From Halobacillus campisalis (GTDB lineage: Bacteria > Bacillota > Bacilli > Bacillales > Halobacillaceae): DNA of 64,000 nucleotides. The notes below the pieces were generated by a model. The model had not been told where the DNA came from, ran no database searches, and saw nothing but the letters and a program-made list of their open reading frames with translations. A program made the position numbers and the translations under genes. Below are positions 57,401 to 64,000 of this stretch, piece by piece. Every line of letters starts with the position of its first letter. Position 1 is the stretch's first letter. The DNA lies in assembly GCF_030345335.1 (NCBI RefSeq), contig NZ_JAPVRC010000001.1, positions 124,001-188,000 of the forward strand. Reading direction: 5' to 3'.

Positions 57401-57979
57401 ATGAATTTACCTAATAAGATAACGATTTCCAGAATATTGTTGATACCCGTATTTATTATATTGATGAGCGTCCCTTTTAACTGGGGAGAAATTCAAATGG
57501 GGGATAGGGAGCTCCCTGTCGCTCACTTAGCTGGCGCGCTATTATTTATCATTGCTTCTACAACAGATTGGATTGACGGATACGTAGCTAGAAAGTACAA
57601 CCTGGTAACAAACCTCGGTAAGTTTCTCGATCCTTTAGCGGATAAGCTGCTCGTCAGCGCAGCGTTAATTCTACTAGTTGAGATTGGTCTTGCCCCCGCA
57701 TGGATTGTCATTCTGATAATCAGCAGAGAATTTGCAGTAACTGGTCTTCGTTTAGTAGCAGCAGGTGACGGAAGCGTGTTAGCGGCAAGTCAAATGGGTA
57801 AATTGAAAACGTGGATTCAAATTATCGCTGTTTCTTTATTGCTGCTTCATAACTGGCCTTTCGCCTACCTTGATTTTCCTTTAGGGCTCATCAGCTTATA
57901 TGCAGCTTTAATTATAACTGTTTACTCTGGTTATGATTATTTCGCGAAAAACTGGCACGTGATGAGAGATTCAAAATGA
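57401..57979 (+). CDS. pgsA: Phosphatidylglycerophosphate synthase
   Basis: Condenses CDP-diacylglycerol with glycerol-3-phosphate for phosphatidylglycerol. 192 residues from ATG 57401 (AAGGAGTG upstream; frame open from 57374). The CDP-alcohol phosphotransferase motif D-x2-DG-x2-AR-x8-G-x3-D-x3-D is complete: DWIDGYVAR, then GKFLDPLAD. About five to six membrane segments. Overlaps cinA by 4 bases. Confidence 0.96.
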   Translation: MNLPNKITISRILLIPVFIILMSVPFNWGEIQMGDRELPVAHLAGALLFIIASTTDWIDGYVARKYNLVTNLGKFLDPLADKLLVSAALILLVEIGLAPAWIVILIISREFAVTGLRLVAAGDGSVLAASQMGKLKTWIQIIAVSLLLLHNWPFAYLDFPLGLISLYAALIITVYSGYDYFAKNWHVMRDSK

Positions 57980-59211
57980 GAACAGAAATTATCGCTGTAG
58001 GAACAGAGCTTTTATTAGGACAAATTGCAAATTCGAATGCCCAGTGGATTTCTAAGGAGTTAGCACATTATGGGGCCTCCGTCTACTTTCACAGTGTAGT
58101 CGGGGATAATTTCGATCGAGTGGTGGCTGCGTTCGATCAAGCGAGCAGTAGATCAGACGTAGTTCTGGTCACAGGCGGACTAGGACCGACAGAAGATGAT
58201 ATGACTAGAGATGCAGCCAGTCATCTTTTTGGTCAAAAGTTGGTGGAAGACAGAGCCACAATGGAAAAGGTTGAAGGGTATTACATTAAAAACAATAAAA
58301 CGATGACAAGTAATAACCGCAAACAAGCACTTGTGCTCGAAAATGCTGAAGTTTTAGAAAATAATGAAGGAATGGCACCAGGGCAAATCGTTGAGTATAA
58401 TGCGACGACATTTGTATTTCTTCCTGGTGTGCCGTCCGAAATGAAATATTTGATGGCCGCTCACGTTTTTCCTTATTTAATAAAGAAGTACCATTTAGAA
58501 ACTGAAATCAAATCCGAAATGCTCCGGTTTATCGGTATCGGTGAATCTACTTTGGAAAGCGAGCTGTCAGATTTGATTTCCAATCAAACAAACCCGACGA
58601 TCGCACCATTAGCAGGAGAAGGAGACGTGGCGATAAGAGTCACAGCATCAGGAACTGATGCCGAGGGGAAAATCGCTTCTATGAAACATACAATTCTGGA
58701 ACGTGTAGGGGAATATTACTTTGGCAGTGATACGATTACGATAGAGGAAGCCGTGCAAGATCTGCTCGTTCAAGGCAGTGTGAAGCTGGGTTCTGCAGAA
58801 AGTCTCACCGGCGGAAAATTCATCGAGCGTATGATTCAACTAGAGGGAGCCTCTGCCGTATGTGAAGGTGGATTGGTAGCCTACACGCCTGCTGCTAAAC
58901 AATCGATCATCAAAGTTCCTGTGCATGTAATCGAACAGTATGGAACAGTGAGTGAAGAATGCGCAGCTTCTATGGCAGCGCAGGCACAATCCTTGTTAAA
59001 TGTAGATGTTGCGGTCAGCTTTACAGGTGTAGCAGGACCTAGTCAAAGTGAAGACCATGCACCAGGTCTCGTATATATCGGGGTGAAAATAGGTGGGAAA
59101 GCACCTGATGTCCACCGTTACCATTTCGATGGGGGTCGGGATAAGATACGCAGCCGCGCGGTGATCAAAGCGTATGAACTTCTTTTCCATAAACTAAAAT
59201 TACAAAAATGA
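57976..59211 (+). CDS. cinA: CinA, competence-damage protein / NMN deamidase family
   Basis: 411 residues. The N-terminal MoCF_biosynth/COG1058 domain begins IIAVGTELLLGQIANSNAQW and has VTGGLGPTEDDMTRD; the C-terminal CinA domain has GSAESLTGGKFIERM and VSFTGVAGPSQSE, matching the nicotinamide mononucleotide deamidase domain. In Bacillus and Streptococcus it is co-expressed with recA in competence. Begins within the pgsA stop. Confidence 0.94.
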   Translation: MRTEIIAVGTELLLGQIANSNAQWISKELAHYGASVYFHSVVGDNFDRVVAAFDQASSRSDVVLVTGGLGPTEDDMTRDAASHLFGQKLVEDRATMEKVEGYYIKNNKTMTSNNRKQALVLENAEVLENNEGMAPGQIVEYNATTFVFLPGVPSEMKYLMAAHVFPYLIKKYHLETEIKSEMLRFIGIGESTLESELSDLISNQTNPTIAPLAGEGDVAIRVTASGTDAEGKIASMKHTILERVGEYYFGSDTITIEEAVQDLLVQGSVKLGSAESLTGGKFIERMIQLEGASAVCEGGLVAYTPAAKQSIIKVPVHVIEQYGTVSEECAASMAAQAQSLLNVDVAVSFTGVAGPSQSEDHAPGLVYIGVKIGGKAPDVHRYHFDGGRDKIRSRAVIKAYELLFHKLKLQK

Positions 59212-59242
59212 TCTCCTTTTATAGGAGATTTTTGATTTTTTT
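59211..59242 (+). terminator. Intrinsic terminator after cinA
   Basis: ATCTCC pairs with GGAGAT around TTTTATA, then TTTTGATTTTTT. Overlaps the last base of the cinA stop. Confidence 0.7.
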
Positions 59243-59290
59243 AAGTGGTGATTCTTCATTTCTTATTATAATAGGGCTCATAAGAAAACG

Positions 59291-59304
59291 GGAACATTTA
59301 TTCG
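59291..59304 (+). promoter_or_regulatory. LexA (SOS) box of recA
   Basis: GGAACATTTATTCG differs from the Bacillus SOS box CGAAC-N4-GTTCG at two positions. It lies 9 bases before the recA -35, where LexA would block polymerase. Confidence 0.6.
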
Positions 59305-59312
59305 CTTTTTAG

Positions 59313-59341
59313 TTGGCAAATCATCAAAAACAAGTTATGAT
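59313..59341 (+). promoter_or_regulatory. Sigma-A promoter of recA
   Basis: TTGGCA (59313-59318) and TATGAT (59336-59341) with a 17-base spacer, about 31 bases before the recA start. A TATAAT at 59267-59272 lacks a good -35. Confidence 0.7.
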
Positions 59342-59371
59342 TAGATTAGTAATTTTTGAAAGGGGAATATT

Positions 59372-60412
59372 ATGAGTGATCGTAAGCAAGCGTTAGATAT
59401 GGCACTAAGACAAATTGAAAAACAATTCGGTAAAGGCTCTATAATGAAACTTGGAGAAAACGAAGGACAAAGGATAAGTACGGTCTCAAGCGGATCGCTC
59501 GCCCTTGACGTAGCATTAGGAGTGGGTGGATATCCTCGCGGAAGGATCGTTGAAATATATGGACCAGAATCATCAGGTAAAACAACAGTAGCGTTACATG
59601 CTATCGCTGAAGCGCAGAGCAAGGGAGGCACGGCTGCGTTCATCGACGCAGAGCATGCGCTTGATCCAACATATGCCCGTGCACTTGGAGTAAATATTGA
59701 AGAACTTCTGTTATCACAACCTGATACGGGAGAGCAGGCGCTTGAAATCGCTGAAGCACTTGTACGTTCAGGTGCCGTAGACATGGTCGTCATTGATTCT
59801 GTAGCTGCTCTTGTACCTAAAGCAGAGATCGAAGGGGAAATGGGTGACGCCCATGTTGGTTTGCAAGCTCGTTTGATGTCCCAGGCCTTGAGAAAACTCT
59901 CTGGAGCCATAAGTAAATCAAAAACAACAGCAATCTTCATTAACCAGATCCGTGAAAAAGTCGGTGTAATGTTCGGAAGCCCGGAAACTACCCCTGGCGG
60001 TCGTGCGCTGAAATTCTATTCATCTGTCCGTTTAGAAGTACGCCGTGCTGAAACATTGAAACAGGGAAACGAAATGGTAGGGAACAAAACAAGGCTGAAA
60101 GTCGTGAAAAACAAAGTGGCGCCTCCATTTAAACAAGCGGAAGTGGATATTATGTATGGTGAAGGAATCTCTAAAGAAGGAGAGCTTCTTGATATTGCTT
60201 CCGATCTTGATTACGTCCAAAAAAGCGGCTCATGGTATTCTTACAATAATGACCGTATGGGACAAGGGCGCGAAAACGCTAAACAATACCTGAAAGAGAA
60301 CAAAGAAGTATACGATGAAATCAAAGGTTTAGTCCGTACGCACCATGGTATGGATGAAACTCCGGCTGATAAACAATCTAAGGAAGAAAGCCAGGAATCC
60401 TTAGACGTTTAA
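59372..60412 (+). CDS. recA: RecA recombinase
   Basis: 346 residues. Walker [10 protein letters not shown] starting at residue 64, MAW-type conserved stretches, L1 loop region, and [20 protein letters not shown] (L2 start). The C-terminus is acidic. Carries out strand exchange and triggers LexA self-cleavage. AAAGGGG precedes ATG 59372; an SOS box and promoter are upstream. Confidence 0.98.
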   Translation: MSDRKQALDMALRQIEKQFGKGSIMKLGENEGQRISTVSSGSLALDVALGVGGYPRGRIVEIYGPESSGKTTVALHAIAEAQSKGGTAAFIDAEHALDPTYARALGVNIEELLLSQPDTGEQALEIAEALVRSGAVDMVVIDSVAALVPKAEIEGEMGDAHVGLQARLMSQALRKLSGAISKSKTTAIFINQIREKVGVMFGSPETTPGGRALKFYSSVRLEVRRAETLKQGNEMVGNKTRLKVVKNKVAPPFKQAEVDIMYGEGISKEGELLDIASDLDYVQKSGSWYSYNNDRMGQGRENAKQYLKENKEVYDEIKGLVRTHHGMDETPADKQSKEESQESLDV

Positions 60413-60428
60413 TCGTATTCATTCTTTG

Positions 60429-60489
60429 AAAAACAGGGGCCTTTTCTATAATTCTTAAAAGAATTTATGAACAGGCTGCTGTTTTTTTG
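60429..60489 (+). terminator. Terminator after recA
   Basis: AACAGGGGCCT (about 60431-60442) pairs with AGGCTGCTGTT (about 60472-60482), with inner ATTCTT/AAGAAT, followed by TTTTT. Confidence 0.7.
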
Positions 60490-60553
60490 CATTGTGCAAT
60501 GGGCGCATTTTTCAGAATTTTCTTTCCCAGGCTCTGAAGACTCTGATGGTTCC

Positions 60554-60582
60554 TTGACATTAGCACACTTCAAGCATAAAAT
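60554..60582 (+). promoter_or_regulatory. Sigma-A promoter of rny
   Basis: TTGACA (60554-60559), perfect -35, 17 bases, TAAAAT (60577-60582). It leaves a leader of about 110 bases before rny. Confidence 0.85.
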
Positions 60583-60698
60583 GAATGTGTATCATTTTCA
60601 TATTTATACCTTTTTTATTTCAATGTAATGAAACTGAAAATGAATCGTTTGTACATGCCGACAAGCGGACCAAGTTTATAGCAAGAGGAGGTGAAACT

Positions 60699-62258
60699 AT
60701 GGATATGTTATCCATCATCTTCATTTTGCTTGCCCTTATCATCGGTTCTGTTGTTGGTTACCTTATTCGGAAATCTATTGCGGAAGCAAAGATATCAAGT
60801 GCTGAAGACCTTGCGAAACAAATAGTCGAGGAAGGTCGTCGAAATGCAGAGTCTGCTAAAAAGGAAGCTCTGTTAGAAGCGAAAGATGAAAATCAGAAAT
60901 TCCGGCAGGAAGCAGAAAATGATATTCGAGAGCGCCGCATGGAGCTGCAGAAGACCGAAAATCGCTTAACACAGAAAGAAGAGAATCTTGATCGTAAGAG
61001 TGGAACACTCGACCAACGTGATTTATCACTCGAGAAGAAAGAGGAGACTCTTGCCGAAAGACAACAACAAATTGAAGAAATGGAAAGCAAAGTGAAAGCT
61101 ATGCTTCAAGAGCAACAAGCTGAACTTGAACGCATCTCGGGCTTAACTGCTGACCAGGCTAAACAAGTTATACTTGAACGGGTGGAACAAGAGGTTTCTC
61201 ACGAATCAGCCTTAAGGATCAAAGAAGCTGAGAATCGCGCCAAGGAAGAAGCGGATAAAAAAGCAAAAAGTATTCTTTCACTTGCCCTTCAGCGTTGTGC
61301 GGCAGACCACGTAGCTGAGACAACAGTTTCAGTAGTAAACTTGCCGAACGATGAAATGAAAGGCCGCATTATCGGTCGTGAAGGAAGAAATATCCGTACG
61401 TTAGAAACATTGACTGGTATTGATCTAATTATTGATGATACCCCAGAAGCTGTTATCCTATCAGGGTTCGATCCCATTCGTAGAGAAACAGCTCGCATGG
61501 CTTTAGAAAAACTTGTTCAGGATGGCCGCATCCACCCGGCTAGAATCGAAGAAATGGTCGATAAGTCTAGAAGAGAAGTCGATGATTATATTCGGGAAGT
61601 CGGTGAAGAGACGACATTTGAAGTAGGAGTCCACAGCTTACATCCTGACCTTGTTAAGATTCTAGGTCGATTGAAATATCGTACAAGCTATGGGCAGAAC
61701 GTCTTGAAACATTCAACCGAAGTAGCTTATCTATCTGGCTTGCTGGCTGCTGAGCTTGGAGAAGATGAAAATCTGGCACGACGAGCAGGGTTGCTTCATG
61801 ATATTGGAAAAGCCATCGATCATGAAGTTGAAGGAAGTCACGTAGAAATTGGTAAGGAACTTGCTACCAAATACAAAGAACATGAGGTTGTGATCAACTC
61901 GATTGCTTCCCACCACGGTGATGAAGAGCCGACTTCTGTTATTGCTGTCCTTGTCGCTGCAGCGGACGCTTTATCAGCAGCCCGCCCTGGCGCCCGAAGT
62001 GAAACGTTAGAGAATTATATCAAACGTTTAGAGAAGCTAGAGGAGATATCTGAGTCTTATGAAGGCGTAGAAAAATCTTTCGCTATTCAAGCAGGACGTG
62101 AAGTGAGAATCATGGTACGCCCTGATGAAATTGACGATCTGTCAGCTACCAGTTTAGCTCGGGATATTCGTAATCGAATTGAAGATGAACTTGACTACCC
62201 GGGTCATATAAAAGTGACAGTTATACGAGAAACACGCTCAGTGGAATACGCGAAATAA
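60699..62258 (+). CDS. rny: RNase Y
   Basis: Membrane-anchored endoribonuclease that starts mRNA decay. 519 residues from ATG 60699 (AGAGGAGGTG upstream; the open frame from 60585 lies in the leader). N-terminal membrane helix (about 4-23), long coiled coil (25-200), KH domain with [13 protein letters not shown], and HD domain with [12 protein letters not shown]. Since rnjB is absent at its usual locus, RNase Y and any RNase J1 elsewhere would carry more of the decay load. Confidence 0.97.
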   Translation: MDMLSIIFILLALIIGSVVGYLIRKSIAEAKISSAEDLAKQIVEEGRRNAESAKKEALLEAKDENQKFRQEAENDIRERRMELQKTENRLTQKEENLDRKSGTLDQRDLSLEKKEETLAERQQQIEEMESKVKAMLQEQQAELERISGLTADQAKQVILERVEQEVSHESALRIKEAENRAKEEADKKAKSILSLALQRCAADHVAETTVSVVNLPNDEMKGRIIGREGRNIRTLETLTGIDLIIDDTPEAVILSGFDPIRRETARMALEKLVQDGRIHPARIEEMVDKSRREVDDYIREVGEETTFEVGVHSLHPDLVKILGRLKYRTSYGQNVLKHSTEVAYLSGLLAAELGEDENLARRAGLLHDIGKAIDHEVEGSHVEIGKELATKYKEHEVVINSIASHHGDEEPTSVIAVLVAAADALSAARPGARSETLENYIKRLEKLEEISESYEGVEKSFAIQAGREVRIMVRPDEIDDLSATSLARDIRNRIEDELDYPGHIKVTVIRETRSVEYAK

Positions 62259-62260
62259 AT

Positions 62261-62291
62261 TGAAGCGGTCTTAAATGGCCGCTTCATTTTC
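62261..62291 (+). terminator. Terminator after rny
   Basis: TGAAGCGG (62261-62268) pairs with CCGCTTCA (62279-62286), followed by TTTTC. Confidence 0.75.
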
Positions 62292-62321
62292 GTTTCATCA
62301 CATATTAAAGGAGACGCGCAG

Positions 62322-63119
62322 ATGAGAGTATTATTTATAGGAGATGTCGTAGGTTCACCAGGCAGAGATATGGTAACTGAATATTTACCAAAGCTAAAAA
62401 GCAAATTTCAGCCTTCCGTAACGATCATTAATGGAGAAAATGCGGCTGCAGGTAAAGGAATAACAGAAAAAATCTACCGCAAATTTTTAGAGCAGGGTGC
62501 TCAAGCAGTTACTTTAGGTAACCATGCATGGGACAAAAAAGAAATTTTCGATTTTATCGATCATGCTGATTATCTCGTCCGCCCGGCTAATTTCCCGGAA
62601 GGTACTCCAGGAAAAGGTTTGACATTTGTTAAAACCCCGAAAGCTGAAATTGCTGTCATCAATTTACAAGGCCGCACTTTTCTCTCCCCAAATGATGATC
62701 CCTTCCGCAAAATTGATGAATTAATTGAGGAAGCTAAAAAAAGAACTCCGATTATTTTCTTGGATTTCCATGCGGAAGCGACGAGCGAGAAGCAGGCGAT
62801 GGGCTGGTATGTGGATGGACGAGTGAGTGTGAATGTAGGCACCCATACTCATATTCAAACTGCAGATGAGCGGATATTACCAAAAGGGACTGCCTACATC
62901 TCGGATGTTGGAATGACAGGTCCATATGACGGGATTTTAGGTATGGAGCGTGAAGCCGTTATGAAACGCTTTTTAACCAATCTTCCGGTAAGGTTTGAGG
63001 TCCCGAAAGAAGGGCGGACTCAACTAAGCGGGTTTTTAGTAGATATTGATGACCGATCTGGACAAGCAACTAGCGTAAAGCGAATTCAAATCAATGATGA
63101 TCGACCGTTCTTCGAGTGA
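62322..63119 (+). CDS. ymdB: YmdB, metallophosphodiesterase
   Basis: 265-residue calcineurin-like phosphodiesterase. Metal-ligand motifs: FIGDVVGSPGRD, INGENAAAGKG, LGNHAWDKKE, DFHAEATSEKQAMG and VGTHTHIQTAD. In B. subtilis, YmdB hydrolyses cyclic nucleotides and influences biofilm versus motility gene expression. Follows rny as in Bacillus, with AAAGGAG before ATG 62322. Confidence 0.95.
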   Translation: MRVLFIGDVVGSPGRDMVTEYLPKLKSKFQPSVTIINGENAAAGKGITEKIYRKFLEQGAQAVTLGNHAWDKKEIFDFIDHADYLVRPANFPEGTPGKGLTFVKTPKAEIAVINLQGRTFLSPNDDPFRKIDELIEEAKKRTPIIFLDFHAEATSEKQAMGWYVDGRVSVNVGTHTHIQTADERILPKGTAYISDVGMTGPYDGILGMEREAVMKRFLTNLPVRFEVPKEGRTQLSGFLVDIDDRSGQATSVKRIQINDDRPFFE

Positions 63120-63154
63120 TTATTTGAATTTTGCGAAAAGTTCCTTCATAATGA

Positions 63155-63182
63155 AAAGGGAATATTCTACAACTCCAAGAAT
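63155..63182 (+). promoter_or_regulatory. Candidate sigma-H promoter of spoVS
   Basis: AAAGGGAAT (63155-63163) resembles the sigma-H -35 RNAGGAWWW with one mismatch, and CAAGAAT (63176-63182) resembles the -10 RNNGAAT, 12 bases apart. spoVS is sigma-H dependent in B. subtilis. Confidence 0.4.
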
Positions 63183-63227
63183 ATAGTGGTTATGGAACAA
63201 CTATAGTGAATGAAGGAGGAGCTAGTA

Positions 63228-63488
63228 ATGGAAGTATTAAAAGTATCAGCTAAATCCGTACCTAATTCAGTAGCAGGAGCCTTGGCAAACGTTGTAAGAG
63301 AAAGAGGATCGGCCGAAATGCAGGCCATTGGAGCAGGTGCACTTAACCAGGCTGTTAAAGCTGTAGCGATTGCTAGAGGGTTTGTAGCGCCCAGTGGAAT
63401 TGACCTGATCTGTATACCCGCCTTCACAGATATTATGATCGATGAGGAGGAGCGTACAGCGATTAAGCTGATTATTGAACCTCGTTGA
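63228..63488 (+). CDS. spoVS: SpoVS, stage V sporulation protein
   Basis: 86 residues from ATG 63228 (AAGGAGGAG upstream). An Alba-like small protein, extremely conserved: MEVLKVSAKSVPNSVAGALA, then GAGALNQAVKAVAIARGF. Needed for spore coat and core maturation in B. subtilis. Often regarded as nucleic-acid-binding. Confidence 0.97.
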   Translation: MEVLKVSAKSVPNSVAGALANVVRERGSAEMQAIGAGALNQAVKAVAIARGFVAPSGIDLICIPAFTDIMIDEEERTAIKLIIEPR

Positions 63489-63513
63489 AAAATTTTTAAT
63501 AAAAAATGAAGTC

Positions 63514-63549
63514 TGCCGTATTCTTATATGATAAGGATGCGGCATTATT
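63514..63549 (+). terminator. Terminator after spoVS
   Basis: TGCCGTATTCTTAT (63514-63527) pairs with ATAAGGATGCGGCA (63531-63544), G-U pairs included, then TTATTTAT. Confidence 0.75.
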
Positions 63550-63585
63550 TATGTTCAATTGTTTATATGCAGTGGACAAATAAAC

Positions 63586-63613
63586 TTGCGCATAAAAAAT
63601 ATCATGATAAGAT
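63586..63613 (+). promoter_or_regulatory. Candidate promoter of tdh
   Basis: TTGCGC (63586-63591) and TAAGAT (63608-63613) with 16 bases between, and TG at 63605-63606 extending the -10. Confidence 0.5.
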
Positions 63614-63662
63614 ATTATTAAACATGGATTTACAGTATGTAATTAAAGTTGAGGTGTTCACT

Positions 63663-64000
63663 GTGAACGGAAAAATGAAAGCTGTAGTTAAACATCATAG
63701 AGGAGAGGGTGCCCAGCTGCAGGTAGTTCCTATCCCTGATGTGAAAGACGATGAAGTATTGATCAAAGTAAAAGCCACATCCATATGCGGGACGGATGTA
63801 CATATATATAATTGGGACGAATGGTCCGCGAGCCGAGTGCATCCGCCTTATGTGTTCGGGCACGAGTTTTCTGGTGAAATCGTGGAAACAGGAAAAAAAG
63901 TCACCAATTTCAAACAGGGCGACTACGTGAGTGCGGAGACTCACCTTATTTGCGGAAGCTGTCCACAATGTTTAACGGGACAATACCATATTTGTGAAAA
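63663..64000 (+). CDS. tdh: L-threonine 3-dehydrogenase (5' part only)
   Basis: Zinc alcohol dehydrogenase family enzyme oxidising threonine to 2-amino-3-ketobutyrate. 112 residues are visible before the window ends. ATSICGTDVHIYNWDEW carries the catalytic-zinc Cys, GHEFSGEIVETG the next His, and CGSCPQCLTGQYHIC the structural-zinc cysteines. Start is GTG 63663 with GAGGTG 6 bases upstream. In Bacillus it follows spoVS and precedes kbl. Confidence 0.93.
   Translation, partial: MNGKMKAVVKHHRGEGAQLQVVPIPDVKDDEVLIKVKATSICGTDVHIYNWDEWSASRVHPPYVFGHEFSGEIVETGKKVTNFKQGDYVSAETHLICGSCPQCLTGQYHICE

Noticed and set aside
1-64000. tRNA, rRNA, prophage or complete insertion sequence
   Set aside because: None seen; apart from the repeat elements the window is core chromosome with conserved gene order.

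Overview
This window reads as chromosomal DNA of an endospore-forming, flagellated member of the Bacillaceae. Nearly every gene is on the + strand, and the order follows the Bacillus subtilis stretch fliR...sigD / rpsB...polC / rimP-nusA...pnp / spoVF-dap / spoIIIE / ymf...pgsA-cinA-recA / rny-ymdB-spoVS-tdh. Spore genes (dpaA, dpaB, spoIIIE, spoVS, tepA) imply sporulation. Strongly acidic, Ser/Glu/Asp-rich linkers in secreted or membrane proteins (RodZ, the BMP lipoprotein) suggest a salt-tolerant genus of the Halobacillus/Virgibacillus type; that placement is inference.

Layout. 1-11262: 3' end of the large fla/che operon (fliR partial, flhB, flhA, flhF, flhG, cheB, cheA, cheW, cheD, a small membrane protein, sigD, swrB). 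cheC, expected between cheW and cheD, is missing; a 36-codon reading frame with a strong ribosome binding site stands there. 11272-25302: translation and envelope block (rpsB, tsf, pyrH, frr, uppS, cdsA, dxr, rseP, proS, polC). 25303-35117: nusA-infB block (rimP, nusA, rnpM/ylxR, ylxQ, infB, ylxP, rbfA, truB, ribF, rpsO, pnp) for ribosome maturation, transcription elongation, RNA modification and RNA decay. 35237-41296: ylxY, ymxH, dipicolinate synthase dpaAB behind a sigma-K-like promoter, then asd-dapG-dapA, which supply the dihydrodipicolinate that DpaAB oxidises. 41297-42447: 1.15 kb of non-coding DNA where B. subtilis has rnjB. 42448-45784: tepA, ylzJ, spoIIIE. 45994-51628: a GntR regulator and a nucleoside-type BMP ABC importer. 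51770-63488: ymfF, ymfH, ymfI, ymfJ, ymfK, rodZ, pgsA, cinA, recA, rny, ymdB, spoVS. The window ends inside tdh.

Most coding content is conserved core and I see no convincing new defence, secretion or biosynthetic system. The most unusual part is 41283-42389: an identical 29-bp copy of the dapA 3' end plus terminator lies at each end of a 1-kb gene-free segment holding two oppositely oriented 173/174-bp elements with terminal inverted repeats, in the place of rnjB. A degenerate third copy of the element core lies upstream of proS. Other points worth checking are the cheC loss, a leader reading frame with a perfect Shine-Dalgarno sequence before the BMP lipoprotein gene, and a terminator-like hairpin in the spoIIIE leader.
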